Under the pieces are notes generated by a model that worked only from the letters and a program-made list of their open reading frames with translations, had not been told where the DNA came from and did no database searches. Positions 43,521 to 52,618 of a stretch of 64,000 nt of DNA are shown here, piece by piece; position 1 is the first letter of the stretch, and each line of letters begins with the position of its first letter. The translations under genes and the position numbers were made by a program. Source of the DNA: UBA965 sp046303375 (GTDB taxonomy: Bacteria; Chloroflexota; Chloroflexia; Chloroflexales; Roseiflexaceae). The stretch is taken from contig JBKCGB010000018.1 in the NCBI GenBank assembly GCA_046303375.1, positions 1-64,000 of the forward strand, in the 5' to 3' direction.

Positions 43521-44740
43521 TTCAACCCGTCGATTTAACTACGCGCCAACGCAAATTCGGCATGTATGTGATGATTATCAACTCATTCATGATGTGGGGT
43601 GGATTTTTCATGGTGGTGCCACTCATTTCCATTCACTATGTGGAGCAACTCGGATGGGCCACTGCCACCATCGGTATAGTACTCGGGGTGCGGCAGCTCT
43701 TCCAGCAGGGGTTCACTGTGGTTGGTGGCATGCTCGCAGACCGTTTTGGCGCACGCTTGTTGATTTTGTGTGGGCTGATTATGCGTTTTGTGGGTTTTGG
43801 TGCTATGGCCTGGGCCGACACATTTCCGTTACTTCTCGGTAGCGCCATTTTTGCAGCACTCGGTGGGGCGCTCTTTGATTCGCCCAGCTCGGCGACGATT
43901 GCGGCACTCACCACCAGCGAAAACCGGGCACGTTTTTTCTCTATTCTCGGTGTCGTACGCAATTTGGGGATGGCCATTGGACCACTCATCGGTACATGGC
44001 TCCTCGACTACAACTTTGGGATTGTTGCAATTGCCGCAGGGTCGTGTTACATCATTGCCTGGATTGCCACCTACGTGCTCTTGCCCGATGTAGCTGTTGC
44101 GACTGGGCAAGGCAAAATCACTGCTGGCATCGGCATGGCACTGCGTGATGGGCGGTTTATGCTGTTTAACGCCCTCTTGCTCGGTTACTGGTTTATGTGG
44201 ACACAGATTACGCTCGCCATCCCACTCAAAGCCACCGACATTTCTGGTGACAATAGTGCGGTGAGTTGGGTATACGGTGTAAATTCATTGATGAGCATCG
44301 TGTTACAATACCCATTGATGCGCATCACCGAACGCTACCTCTCCCCTGCCAGCACACTCGTCCTCGGAATTGCAATTATGTCCATTGGTCTCGGCGCCAT
44401 CGCCATTGCGCCAACATCTACTGTGCTCTTAGTTTGTGTGGCACTCTACTCACTCGGTGGTCTGCTTTCATCGCCCAGCCAACAGACAGTGGCAGCCAAT
44501 TTAGCCAATAGTGCCGCACTCGGTTCATATTTTGGAGTCGCCGGCTTGGCCATTGCCGTGGGCGGGGGTATGGGGAGTTTTAGTGGTGGGACGCTGTACG
44601 GGTTAGGAACGTCACTCCAACAGCCATACTTGCCATGGCTGACCTTCATGGGTGTGGGGATTATCACGGGTATCTTGCTGGTCGTATACTTTCATCGCTA
44701 CCAGATGCTCCGTCAGCAATCGGCAAACTCATCACAATAA
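43517..44740 (+). CDS. Major facilitator superfamily transporter (MdtH-like)
   Basis: A 407-residue 12-helix MFS permease with loop 2-3 motif GGMLADRFGARLLI, resembling MdtH-type multidrug carriers. The ATG at 43517 overlaps the previous stop and is preceded by AGGAAGAGG. It is not closely similar to the tandem MFS pair on the other strand. The substrate is unknown. Confidence 0.82.
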   Translation: MIQPVDLTTRQRKFGMYVMIINSFMMWGGFFMVVPLISIHYVEQLGWATATIGIVLGVRQLFQQGFTVVGGMLADRFGARLLILCGLIMRFVGFGAMAWADTFPLLLGSAIFAALGGALFDSPSSATIAALTTSENRARFFSILGVVRNLGMAIGPLIGTWLLDYNFGIVAIAAGSCYIIAWIATYVLLPDVAVATGQGKITAGIGMALRDGRFMLFNALLLGYWFMWTQITLAIPLKATDISGDNSAVSWVYGVNSLMSIVLQYPLMRITERYLSPASTLVLGIAIMSIGLGAIAIAPTSTVLLVCVALYSLGGLLSSPSQQTVAANLANSAALGSYFGVAGLAIAVGGGMGSFSGGTLYGLGTSLQQPYLPWLTFMGVGIITGILLVVYFHRYQMLRQQSANSSQ

Positions 44741-44745
44741 TACAC

Positions 44746-45651
44746 ATGTTTACTGCATCACTCCGCTTCAATCAACTCACATTTTCGTTGGCTGATGCCA
44801 CCCAACACCCCCAGGTGTTGGCATTGGTTCATGCAGCACGGTTTCGGCTCATCCAGTTTGGGCAGACTACGCTCAATCTCCCCCACGCTCATGTGCGGAT
44901 GGCGGTGGCGTGGCATCATCACAAACCGGTAGCTACCGTGATTGCAACCACCGCAACTCCTGCGGTGGCATGGATTCGTTGCTGTGCCCTAGACGGCATT
45001 CATATCAGTGATCACGATATGGTGATTCGTCAACTCACACACGTGCTCCTCACCACCAGCGGAATTACCACGTTTTATTACAGTAGTGACCATTACGACC
45101 ATTGGTTGGCAGACATTCTCGTCGGCGTTGGATTCACCATTCGCGGCAGCATCGTGGCACTTGAGCGTCCCGTACAGCGCGCCTTACCCAGCCTCAGTGC
45201 CCCAGCAGTCGCACAACTACGCACACTCGACATCCGCGACATACCCACCATTCAGCATATTGATCAGCTCGTCTTTGCAGAGAAGTGGCACAAAATCCCC
45301 TTTGAATTTCATGAACTCTTGCTCGAAGCACATTACGGCTTGCTTGCAAGCCACGATGATAAAGCAGTCGGGTATGTGGTGGCGGCCATTCACGACTTTC
45401 AGACCGCGTTACATATTGTGCGCATTGCAGTACATCCACACTGGCAGGGGCGCGGGATTGCCAAACAGCTCCTCACCCGCGTCATTGCGCAGACACAACA
45501 GACAGCCATTCAGCGGATTTCATTGAATACCCAAGCAGATAACCATGTGGCACAGCACCTCTACAAGCAGTTTGGCTTTTTGTTGACAGGTGATCAGTAT
45601 GACGTGTACAGTACACTGCCGGCAGCGACCATACCCCATGACACGGCATAG
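44746..45651 (+). CDS. Tandem GNAT-domain N-acetyltransferase
   Basis: A 301-residue protein with two GNAT-like halves. The C-terminal half carries the acetyl-CoA motif VRIAVHPHWQGRGIAKQLL followed by NTQADNHVAQHLYKQFGF, so it should bind acetyl-CoA. The N-terminal half is degenerate, without a visible R/Q-x-x-G-x-G/A loop. Its ATG lies only 5 bp after the MFS stop and has little ribosome-binding sequence, so translation is likely coupled to the upstream gene. Confidence 0.75.
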   Translation: MFTASLRFNQLTFSLADATQHPQVLALVHAARFRLIQFGQTTLNLPHAHVRMAVAWHHHKPVATVIATTATPAVAWIRCCALDGIHISDHDMVIRQLTHVLLTTSGITTFYYSSDHYDHWLADILVGVGFTIRGSIVALERPVQRALPSLSAPAVAQLRTLDIRDIPTIQHIDQLVFAEKWHKIPFEFHELLLEAHYGLLASHDDKAVGYVVAAIHDFQTALHIVRIAVHPHWQGRGIAKQLLTRVIAQTQQTAIQRISLNTQADNHVAQHLYKQFGFLLTGDQYDVYSTLPAATIPHDTA

Positions 45652-45667
45652 ATGAGCATGCTATACT
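45638..45667 (+). promoter_or_regulatory. Promoter of the MoxR gene giving a leaderless or near-leaderless mRNA
   Basis: ATGACA (45638-45643) as -35 and TATACT (45662-45667) as -10 are separated by 18 bases. The predicted transcription start falls at about 45674, next to the ATG at 45675. No ribosome-binding sequence precedes that ATG. Confidence 0.6.
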
Positions 45668-45674
45668 ACACCGT

Positions 45675-46679
45675 ATGGAAAATCGAAATATGACCATGCA
45701 GGCACAAGCCTTTTACAATGCGAATTCCCTCTTGCGTCGTGTGGTACAGCACGTCGAACGCGTGATTGTAGGTCAGCGTGCCGCCATTGACCTCGCAGTC
45801 ATTACGCTAGCCGCCCGAGGACACTTGCTCATCGAAGACGTACCAGGTACGGGCAAAACGATGATGGCACGCACCTTGGCACGCAGTGTGGGATGCAGTT
45901 TCAAGCGTATCCAGCTCACCCCAGATTTGCTTCCTGCCGACATTACCGGCAGTGCGGTGTTTAATCCGCGTGATGTCAGCTTTGAGTTTCGTGCTGGGCC
46001 CATCAATGCGCAAATTGTGCTTGCTGATGAGCTCAACCGTGCGACACCCCGCACACAAAGTGCCCTCCTCGAAGCCATGGAGGAGCACCAAGTCACCGTT
46101 GATGGTACATCACACGCCCTGCCGACACCGTTCATGGTGGTGGCTACCCAGAACCCGATCGAATACGAGGGGACATTTACCCTGCCCGAGGCACAGTTAG
46201 ACCGTTTCATGATGCGCATCAGTCTCGGGTATCCTGCTCAGGCTGATGAGCTCACCATCCTACGCAGTCATCGTGATCATTCACCACTCGATGCGCTGAC
46301 ACCAATCAGTGATGCCCAAGAAATCCTGGCAGTACAACAGCTGGTACCACTCATTTATGTGGATCCGGCGATTGATGAATATGTGGTACGGATTGGGGCA
46401 AGTACACGCCAGCACGATGACATCGTGCTTGGCACGAGTACGCGCGCCTTGTTGAGCTTGATTCGCAGTGCCCAGGCACGGGCGCTCTTGGCAGGACGCG
46501 ATTATGTGCTCCCCGATGATATCAAATACTTGGCTGCACCGGTGTGTGCACACCGCATCATGGTGTCCAACACAGCACGCATGCGCAACGTGAGTGCCGT
46601 AACGATTATCAACGAGATTGTGAATACGATACCTGCGCCCAATCATCGCAGTGTGGAACGCAGAAGTGCGGAACGCTGA
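45675..46679 (+). CDS. MoxR-family AAA+ ATPase
   Basis: A 334-residue MoxR-type AAA+ protein with Walker A EDVPGTGKTMMARTL, Walker B IVLADELNRATPRTQ, sensor 1 MVVATQNPIEYEGTF and the C-terminal lid region PDDIKYLAAPVCAHRI. MoxR ATPases act as chaperones for assembly or metal loading of partner proteins, often with VWA or DUF58 proteins encoded next door. No such partner is present here; tyrS follows. A second ATG six codons in is possible, but the promoter geometry favours the first. Confidence 0.88.
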   Translation: MENRNMTMQAQAFYNANSLLRRVVQHVERVIVGQRAAIDLAVITLAARGHLLIEDVPGTGKTMMARTLARSVGCSFKRIQLTPDLLPADITGSAVFNPRDVSFEFRAGPINAQIVLADELNRATPRTQSALLEAMEEHQVTVDGTSHALPTPFMVVATQNPIEYEGTFTLPEAQLDRFMMRISLGYPAQADELTILRSHRDHSPLDALTPISDAQEILAVQQLVPLIYVDPAIDEYVVRIGASTRQHDDIVLGTSTRALLSLIRSAQARALLAGRDYVLPDDIKYLAAPVCAHRIMVSNTARMRNVSAVTIINEIVNTIPAPNHRSVERRSAER

Positions 46680-46739
46680 TGCGTCGCATCGCTGAATGAT
46701 ATCGGACATCATGAATACTATTGTGTTGCGAGGAGAACA

Positions 46740-47915
46740 ATGAGTGCTATTGCCCCCGAATTGCTGACCCGTGGTGTGGCAGAAATCATCGTGGAATCGG
46801 AGTTGCGTGCCAAGCTCAATGCTGGTAAAAAACTGCGCCTCAAACAAGGCTTCGACCCCAGCCGCGCTGATATGCATATCGGGCATGCGGTCGGTCTACG
46901 CAAGCTCAAGAAATTCCAAGATCTTGGGCATACGATTGTGCTGATTGTGGGTGACTGGACCGCCCAAATCGGTGACCCGAGTGGCCGTGACGCGACTCGA
47001 CCACGCCTGACTGCTGAAAAGGTGCGTGAAAACGCACAAACCTACATGGAGCAGTTTTTCCGTGTCATTGACCGCGACAAAACAGAAATTCGCTGGCAGA
47101 GTGAGTGGTTCGGTAAATTCACCCTCGAAAACGCCCTCGACCTGGCAGGGCGCTTTACGCTGGCACACATGCTGTCACACGATACCTTTCGCAAACGCTA
47201 CGAAGCAGGCGCACCACTGACCATCCTCGAGTTGATGTACCCCATGCTCCAAGGCTACGACTCTGTCTACATCAAGGCAGATGTAGAGTTTGGTGGTACC
47301 GACCAAAAATTCAATAATTTGGCAGGGCGAGAACTACAAGCACAAATGGGGATGACACCACAGGATGTCTTTTTGTTGCCCCTCATTCCTGGTACCGATG
47401 GGCGCAAAATGGGCAAGTCGTTTGACAACACCGTGGATATTCGCCTCACCCCCGAAGACATGTTTGGCAAGGTCATGTCGATGTCGGATGATGTCATGCC
47501 GCTCTACTTCGAGGTGCTGACAGACATCCCTCTCAATGATATCGCAGATCTCAAGGCAGACTTGGCGGCTGGTCGTGGCAACCCGATGGATGCCAAAAAG
47601 CGCCTTGCTGGCGAAATCGTGGCGCAGTTTCACTCATCTGCAGCAGCCATCAACGCACGTGCGTACTTTGACCATGTGATTAGTGGTGGTAATGCGCCAG
47701 ACATCATACCTGAGCACGCCATGCCACTCCCTGCCGCCATCCTCGATGTATTGGTTGCAAGTGGCCTAGCGAGCAGTAAAAGCGAGGCACGCCGGCTCGT
47801 TGATGGTGGTGGCGTTAGCATCAACGGCACTCGGGTGACTGGCTATGATGCACAGGTAACCCCTGATAGCGTCATCAAAAAAGGGCGCTTTTATATGCGC
47901 ATCGTGGCACAATAG
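46740..47915 (+). CDS. tyrS: Tyrosyl-tRNA synthetase
   Basis: A 391-residue class I aminoacyl-tRNA synthetase. The HIGH motif is present as DMHIGHAVGLRKL and the KMSKS loop as GRKMGKSFDNT. Typical TyrRS segments include LELMYPMLQGYDSVYIKADV and FGGTDQKFNNLAGRELQ, and there is a C-terminal S4 RNA-binding domain (VASGLASSKSEARRLVDGGG). The KMGKS form and overall layout fit the TyrZ-like subgroup. GAGGAG precedes the ATG. I see no T-box leader in the 60 bp upstream. Confidence 0.93.
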   Translation: MSAIAPELLTRGVAEIIVESELRAKLNAGKKLRLKQGFDPSRADMHIGHAVGLRKLKKFQDLGHTIVLIVGDWTAQIGDPSGRDATRPRLTAEKVRENAQTYMEQFFRVIDRDKTEIRWQSEWFGKFTLENALDLAGRFTLAHMLSHDTFRKRYEAGAPLTILELMYPMLQGYDSVYIKADVEFGGTDQKFNNLAGRELQAQMGMTPQDVFLLPLIPGTDGRKMGKSFDNTVDIRLTPEDMFGKVMSMSDDVMPLYFEVLTDIPLNDIADLKADLAAGRGNPMDAKKRLAGEIVAQFHSSAAAINARAYFDHVISGGNAPDIIPEHAMPLPAAILDVLVASGLASSKSEARRLVDGGGVSINGTRVTGYDAQVTPDSVIKKGRFYMRIVAQ

Positions 47916-47949
47916 CCCACCGGGTATCTCTAGATTTTCCCGCAGATAC

Positions 47950-47982
47950 ACCACAGGGTTACGGTGCGCCGTACCCTGTGGT
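47950..47982 (+). terminator. Rho-independent terminator after tyrS
   Basis: The arms ACCACAGGGTTACGG and CCGTACCCTGTGGT pair over 14 bp with a single bulged T around the loop TGCG, followed by T-rich TGCGTCTTTCTC. It lies 34 bp past the tyrS stop and upstream of the next gene. Confidence 0.75.
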
Positions 47983-48055
47983 TGCGTCTTTCTCATCAAC
48001 ATTTCAGACTGGTATGCTATGGTGTCAGCAACATTGTTGTAGGTGGAACCACGAT

Positions 48056-48598
48056 ATGCGGCACATGGTTTTGTTGTTTGGATTACTACTACTCGCTGGG
48101 TGCGGTATGACGACACATACCACTTCACTACCCAACAATCTACCTTTGTTTGTAGCTGCAAATGCGACGCTCAGTGATACCAGTGCGCGCGCCACTGTGA
48201 ATCAGCCAGCACCCGACTTCACGTGGCACTACGCCGATGGGCGTGTGGCGCGGCTGAGTGATTTGGCCGGACAACGGGTGGTACTCAATTTTTGGGCAAC
48301 ATGGTGCGAGCCCTGCCGCAAAGAAATGCCTGATCTCGATGCACTCGATGGTCACAATGAGACGCGTGTCATTGGTATCAACAAAGGACAACAAATCGAC
48401 GTGATTCCCGCGTTTGCCCAAGAGCTTGGCGTTGATTTCATGCTGGTCAGTGACCCCGATGGTGATGTGTCACTGGCCTACGGGGCACGCAATCTGCCAA
48501 CCAGTGTCTTTATTGACCGCAACGGGACAATTAATGCCATCCATGTTGGCATCCTTTCTGCAGACGCCTTAGCACTACAACTGGAGCGTATGCCATGA
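48056..48598 (+). CDS. TlpA/ResA-like thioredoxin-fold lipoprotein
   Basis: A 180-residue extracytoplasmic thioredoxin-fold protein. It has a lipoprotein signal peptide (lipobox LLAGC, about residues 12-16) and a redox-active CEPC motif in NFWATWCEPCRKEMPDLD, then the cis-Pro region ARNLPTSVFIDRNGTI. Membrane-attached thiol oxidoreductases of this type serve cytochrome c maturation or disulfide reduction outside the membrane. ATG 48056 is chosen because it begins the signal peptide and follows AGGTGGA. Its stop overlaps the next ATG. Confidence 0.85.
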   Translation: MRHMVLLFGLLLLAGCGMTTHTTSLPNNLPLFVAANATLSDTSARATVNQPAPDFTWHYADGRVARLSDLAGQRVVLNFWATWCEPCRKEMPDLDALDGHNETRVIGINKGQQIDVIPAFAQELGVDFMLVSDPDGDVSLAYGARNLPTSVFIDRNGTINAIHVGILSADALALQLERMP

Positions 48599-49395
48599 AC
48601 ACCTTACGACAATGGCACTATCTCACCATTGGACTCTATGCATCGTTTGTGGCAGCCGTCTTGTTTTGGCCAACGATACCCCTACCTGCCTGGCCAGGTG
48701 ACCGCGTCGCCTGGAACATGTACGCCACAGTACACGGAGTTTGTGCGCAAATCCACAACACCACCATTGCTGGGTACCAGTTGCCACTTTGCGCGCGTAA
48801 TACAGGCATCTATGGCTCAATGACACTCAGTATGCTCATCTTGTTGGCATTGGGACGACATCGGCATTCACTCTATGGGTCGGCTTGGCTACTTGGTGCA
48901 CTCGCCTTTCCTACACTTATTCTTGCCGTTGATGGCTTTAATTCGCTCTTCAAGGATCTCAGCTGGCCATACCTATATGAGCCGCACAACGCATTGCGCA
49001 CGCTGACAGGATCGTTTGCCGGGATCGCTGTTGCAATCTTTTTTGTGCCCACACTCAACCGTGTACTCCGTACAAATCCCGTCATACAGCCAGTCATCAC
49101 TCGACCACGTGAATTGCTGATTTGGTGGGGCAGTGCTGCCGTCTACACGATCCTCGTCGTATGGGGGCCATCCGTCGTGTATTGGCCAATTGCCATTCTT
49201 TCGTGGATTGGTATCATCGGTATTTTGCTCATTTCCAATACGTTTGCCGTGGCTGTGGCCGCTGGCTACGACCAGATACGAGTCAAGCACCTAGCTGAGC
49301 TCGTCAAACCGTTTCTCGTAGCGACCATCATTACAGCGGTTGAATTAGGGGTCATGTCGTGGTTACGTTTTGGTTTTGAACACTTTTCGCAGTAG
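48595..49395 (+). CDS. DUF2085 family membrane protein
   Basis: A 266-residue protein with about seven hydrophobic helices. The segment VHGVCAQIHN...QLPLCARNTGIYGSM matches the DUF2085 signature, in which conserved Cys and His residues precede CAR-x-TGIY. The function is unknown. Coupling (ATGA) to the thiol-disulfide gene suggests its conserved cysteines may be substrates of that protein, which is inference. Confidence 0.75.
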   Translation: MNTLRQWHYLTIGLYASFVAAVLFWPTIPLPAWPGDRVAWNMYATVHGVCAQIHNTTIAGYQLPLCARNTGIYGSMTLSMLILLALGRHRHSLYGSAWLLGALAFPTLILAVDGFNSLFKDLSWPYLYEPHNALRTLTGSFAGIAVAIFFVPTLNRVLRTNPVIQPVITRPRELLIWWGSAAVYTILVVWGPSVVYWPIAILSWIGIIGILLISNTFAVAVAAGYDQIRVKHLAELVKPFLVATIITAVELGVMSWLRFGFEHFSQ

Positions 49396-49406
49396 GAAGG
49401 CCCAAC

Positions 49407-49835
49407 TCAAATCATATACGAGGTACTCGCCAGTTGCATGCGCCGTTCACACAATTCGCTCAATGTGACCGCTCGTAGTGCGGCGCGGGCCTGTTCACGG
49501 GTGTCGTTCCATACGTGGCGAACCACCAGCGCTTCGACCAAGCTGCTCGTGTGCGGACGTTCGCGTGATTCATCACTTCCTTCGAGGGCTTCGACGATAT
49601 CCAGCATGGTAATCAGGGTTGCAGCGCGCGCAAGTCGATGACCTCCTTGGCGGCCGCGTAGGCTTTCAATCAGCCCAGCGCGGCGCAGCATCAAGAGGAT
49701 TTGACTCACAAAGTGCTCGTCAATACCTTGCCGCCGATGGATATCACCAGCTTGTACCGGTGTATCTGTACCATGCATGGCAATGTCAATCATCGCACGT
49801 AATCCGTATTCGACTTGACTCGACATGCGCATCAT
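49407..49835 (-). CDS. Rrf2-family transcriptional regulator lacking the FeS cysteines
   Basis: A 142-residue winged-helix regulator recognised from SQVEYGLRAMIDIAMHG, the recognition-helix region IDEHFVSQILLMLRRAGLI and the wing SLRGRQGGHRLARAA. IscR and NsrR carry three cysteines for an FeS cluster after this wing; here the corresponding stretch has none (only one Cys, in SELCERR). It is therefore more like CymR-type members. The ATG at 49835 is favoured by GAGG six bases upstream. It is divergent from sqdB and converges on the DUF2085 gene with only 11 bp between. Confidence 0.8.
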   Translation of the reverse strand: MMRMSSQVEYGLRAMIDIAMHGTDTPVQAGDIHRRQGIDEHFVSQILLMLRRAGLIESLRGRQGGHRLARAATLITMLDIVEALEGSDESRERPHTSSLVEALVVRHVWNDTREQARAALRAVTLSELCERRMQLASTSYMI

Positions 49836-49877
49836 ACAAAACCTCATTCCGGTATAGCAATTATTTTACACATGCAT

Positions 49878-49905
49878 CATACGAAATTCATCATTACCTC
49901 GTATG
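49878..49905. promoter_or_regulatory. Candidate operator in the rrf2-sqdB intergenic region
   Basis: Inverted repeat CATACGA (49878-49884) and TCGTATG (49899-49905) with 14 bases between, giving half-sites about two helical turns apart. It lies between the divergent regulator and sqdB. It could be the regulator's own site; nothing in the sequence proves it. Confidence 0.35.
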
Positions 49906-49986
49906 CTGTCATTGTATCATGTGGTGGTAAATACGTGGGTATTCGCGGCATACTGTGCCGCTATCACAGAATAAAGGAGCGCTTCC

Positions 49987-51168
49987 ATGCGGATTATGCT
50001 GATTGGTGGTGACGGGTATTTGGGGTGGCCAACAGCACTCCATCTTTCGCAACGCGGGCATGATGTCCTGATCGTTGACAACCTCGTACGCCGCAGCTAC
50101 GACCACGAAATCGGCGCACACAGCCTCACATCCATCACCAGCCTGCAAGGGCGTGTGGCCGCTTGGTATGCAGTGAGCGGCAAGCATATCGATGTCGCCA
50201 TTGGCGACATCTGCGACTATTCATTTTTCGAAGGGGTCTTTACCTCATTTATGCCCGACGCCGTGGTCCACTTCGGCGAGCAACGGAGCGCCCCCTACTC
50301 GATGATTGACCGACGCCATGCAGTCTACACCCAGCACAACAACGTCATCGGCACACTCAATCTGCTCTACGCCATCGCCGAACACGCCCCTGACTGCCAT
50401 CTGGTCAAACTGGGGACCATGGGTGAGTACGGCACTCCAAATATCGACATCGAAGAGGGATATATTACCATCACACACAATGGGCGCACCGATACACTGC
50501 CGTACCCCAAACAGCCTGGCTCGTTTTACCACCTGAGTAAAGTACACGATAGCCATAATATCATGTTCGCCTGTCGGGTATGGGGCATTCGTGCAACCGA
50601 CCTCAACCAAGGGGTTGTCTACGGACTCGAAACCGCTGAAACAATGCTCGACCCACGTCTCATCACCCGTTTCGACTACGACGGCATCTTTGGCACCGCA
50701 CTCAACCGCTTCATGGTCCAAGCAGTGATTGGTATGCCGTTGACCGTCTATGGTCAAGGTGGGCAGACCCGTGGCTTTCTCGATATTCGTGATACGTTGG
50801 CATGTGTGGAACTCGCCCTCAACACACCCGCAGCACGTGGCGAGTTTCGGGTCTTTAATCAATTCACCGAACAATTCAATGTGCTCCAACTCGCCACGCT
50901 TGTGCGTGATGCAGCAGCAGCGCATGGCATGCAAGCGACCATCCAGCATCTCGACAACCCACGTGTAGAAAAAGAAACACACTACTACAATGCGGCGCAC
51001 AGCAAACTCATCGACCTCGGGTTGCAACCGCACTTCCTCAGTGATACGTTGATAGACTCGGTGATGCACATCGTCTATGCGCACCGCGATCAGGTGCGCC
51101 CAGAGCTCGTGCTTCCATCGGTCAACTGGCGCCAAACCAGCTCACCACTGAGTCACACCCCTTCCTAG
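49987..51168 (+). CDS. sqdB: UDP-sulfoquinovose synthase
   Basis: A 393-residue short-chain dehydrogenase/epimerase of the SQD1/SqdB type, making UDP-sulfoquinovose from UDP-glucose and sulfite for sulfolipid (SQDG) head groups. It has the NAD-binding GGDGYLGWPTALHLS, the SQD1-specific LGTMGEYGTPNIDIEEGYI, the YxxxK motif in SFYHLSKVHDSHN, and FDYDGIFGTALNRF and GGQTRGFLDIRDT. AAAGGAG precedes the ATG. SQDG is typical of phototrophs including Chloroflexus. No sqdX-like glycosyltransferase is in the window. Confidence 0.95.
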   Translation: MRIMLIGGDGYLGWPTALHLSQRGHDVLIVDNLVRRSYDHEIGAHSLTSITSLQGRVAAWYAVSGKHIDVAIGDICDYSFFEGVFTSFMPDAVVHFGEQRSAPYSMIDRRHAVYTQHNNVIGTLNLLYAIAEHAPDCHLVKLGTMGEYGTPNIDIEEGYITITHNGRTDTLPYPKQPGSFYHLSKVHDSHNIMFACRVWGIRATDLNQGVVYGLETAETMLDPRLITRFDYDGIFGTALNRFMVQAVIGMPLTVYGQGGQTRGFLDIRDTLACVELALNTPAARGEFRVFNQFTEQFNVLQLATLVRDAAAAHGMQATIQHLDNPRVEKETHYYNAAHSKLIDLGLQPHFLSDTLIDSVMHIVYAHRDQVRPELVLPSVNWRQTSSPLSHTPS

Positions 51169-51176
51169 CATAATAC

Positions 51177-51207
51177 TGCCCCCCGCTGATTGGCTCAGCG
51201 AGGGGCA
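51177..51207. terminator. Bidirectional hairpin between sqdB and the PucC-like gene
   Basis: 13-base arms 51177-51189 and 51195-51207 (TGCCCCCCGCTGA and TCAGCGAGGGGCA, one mismatch) with the loop TTGGC. It sits in the 53-bp gap between two convergent genes, 8 bp after the sqdB stop. Confidence 0.7.
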
Positions 51208-51221
51208 GCCCTACACGTCTG

Positions 51222-52514
51222 CTACGCCAAGTGGGACGCAACATCGAGTGGATCGGTAGCCGCGTTACGTTGGAACTCGCTCGTGCTGATGTGGCGTAGC
51301 AGTACCACCGAGATAAGCAATACTATGATTTCGATGATGAATACACCCACATAGCCCCACAACGTGCTCCCAAGTGTATAGGTCAACACGTCGCGCACCA
51401 CGCCACTCAAAATCGTCCCCCCGAGCCGCGCAAGCGCATCAGCCACACCCCAAGCACCAATAAAAATGCCGATTTGCCCGGCCACAGTCATATCAAGCAT
51501 GAGCGCCAGATTCGATGCAGTCGATATCCCCGCCCCAAGACCAAAAACCATCAAGGCTGGCACGAGCCCACCTACCTGACCGATGATGCCCATTACCACG
51601 ATTCCCGTTAGACCACAGGCAGCCACCATGGCACCGATTCCTGCTACGCGGATCAGGCCCCACCACTGCGTCATGCGATTGGTGACCAGTAATCCAAGCA
51701 AAAATGCCACCCCCCATAGCGAGGTATAGCGGGTTGTCGTCGCAGGCGAAACACCAAACACATCTGCGGCATATGGCTCAAGCAGCACGTCTTGACCGAG
51801 CAGAGCCACCAGTAAGAGCATCAGATAGACGAAAAAAAGCCGCGCTTGTGGATTGGCTGCTACTGTCCGCAACACATCACCCATGCGTTGATGCGTGACC
51901 GGGGTGACTGTGCCGTGGCGGGGCTCCAGCCCGATGACACCGACCACACCCAACCCCAGCGCCACCAGTGCAGTCCACGCAAAGGCATCAATGAGTCGCT
52001 CATGGCTGTAGGGCTCAATCGCACGTGCCAAGGTGATCCCCCCGATAATCATACTGACAATCAGTACAAACCACATCACACCCACCGTGCGGGCACGTTG
52101 ACCATCGCCCGACAACTCGGTGGCCAAGGCCAGGTACGATACCGTGGCAAAATTGAAGCCAAAGCCCCATGCACCAAATGCGACAAACCCGAGTGGGATG
52201 CCCCACCACACGCCGTCATAGATGGCAAATGCCGCATACGGCGACAACCAGGCACCTAGCGCACACAGCACAATCCCCAGCATGATATAGGGCGAACGAC
52301 GAAATCCCCACAGCGGCATGCGCTCGCTTAGCGAGCCAATCCACATCTGCATCGGCGACAACATATATGGAACTGCCACAAGCAACGCAACGAGCGTGGC
52401 AGATAAGCCGAGTTCACTAATCATAATACGATTCAATGTGCTATCAATCGGCAACAACGTTAGTGCGACCGCTACATGAATCATACTCAAACGCCACAAT
52501 GTTCCGATGCGCAT
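51222..52514 (-). CDS. BCD-family (PucC-like) MFS transporter
   Basis: A 430-residue, 12-helix MFS protein of the bacteriochlorophyll-delivery (BCD/PucC) group. This is recognised from LLPIDSTLNRIMISELG, the loop SPMQMWIGSLSE and GFRRSPYIMLGIVLCALGAW. PucC and LhaA proteins support assembly of bacteriochlorophyll-binding complexes in purple bacteria, and homologues occur in Chloroflexota phototrophs. ATG 52514 follows GAAAGGAT; the 25-codon upstream extension is rejected. A -10-like TACAAT is at 52544-52549 on the - strand. It stands next to sqdB, another photosynthetic-membrane gene. Its exact cargo is not shown. Confidence 0.82.
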   Translation of the reverse strand: MRIGTLWRLSMIHVAVALTLLPIDSTLNRIMISELGLSATLVALLVAVPYMLSPMQMWIGSLSERMPLWGFRRSPYIMLGIVLCALGAWLSPYAAFAIYDGVWWGIPLGFVAFGAWGFGFNFATVSYLALATELSGDGQRARTVGVMWFVLIVSMIIGGITLARAIEPYSHERLIDAFAWTALVALGLGVVGVIGLEPRHGTVTPVTHQRMGDVLRTVAANPQARLFFVYLMLLLVALLGQDVLLEPYAADVFGVSPATTTRYTSLWGVAFLLGLLVTNRMTQWWGLIRVAGIGAMVAACGLTGIVVMGIIGQVGGLVPALMVFGLGAGISTASNLALMLDMTVAGQIGIFIGAWGVADALARLGGTILSGVVRDVLTYTLGSTLWGYVGVFIIEIIVLLISVVLLRHISTSEFQRNAATDPLDVASHLA

Positions 52515-52618
52515 ACTGCAATCCTTTCGCATGTACCGCTGGTATTGTAGCGTGTTTAGCCACACAATAGGGGTAATTTCGCACCACAATGCAAAATTTT
52601 ACCGACCGGTCAGACACA

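Noticed and set aside
46680..46739. T-box or other riboswitch before tyrS
   Set aside because: The gap is only 60 bp and shows no specifier hairpin or T-box sequence.
50245..51135. 296-codon - strand ORF
   Set aside because: Antisense to sqdB, which is strongly supported.
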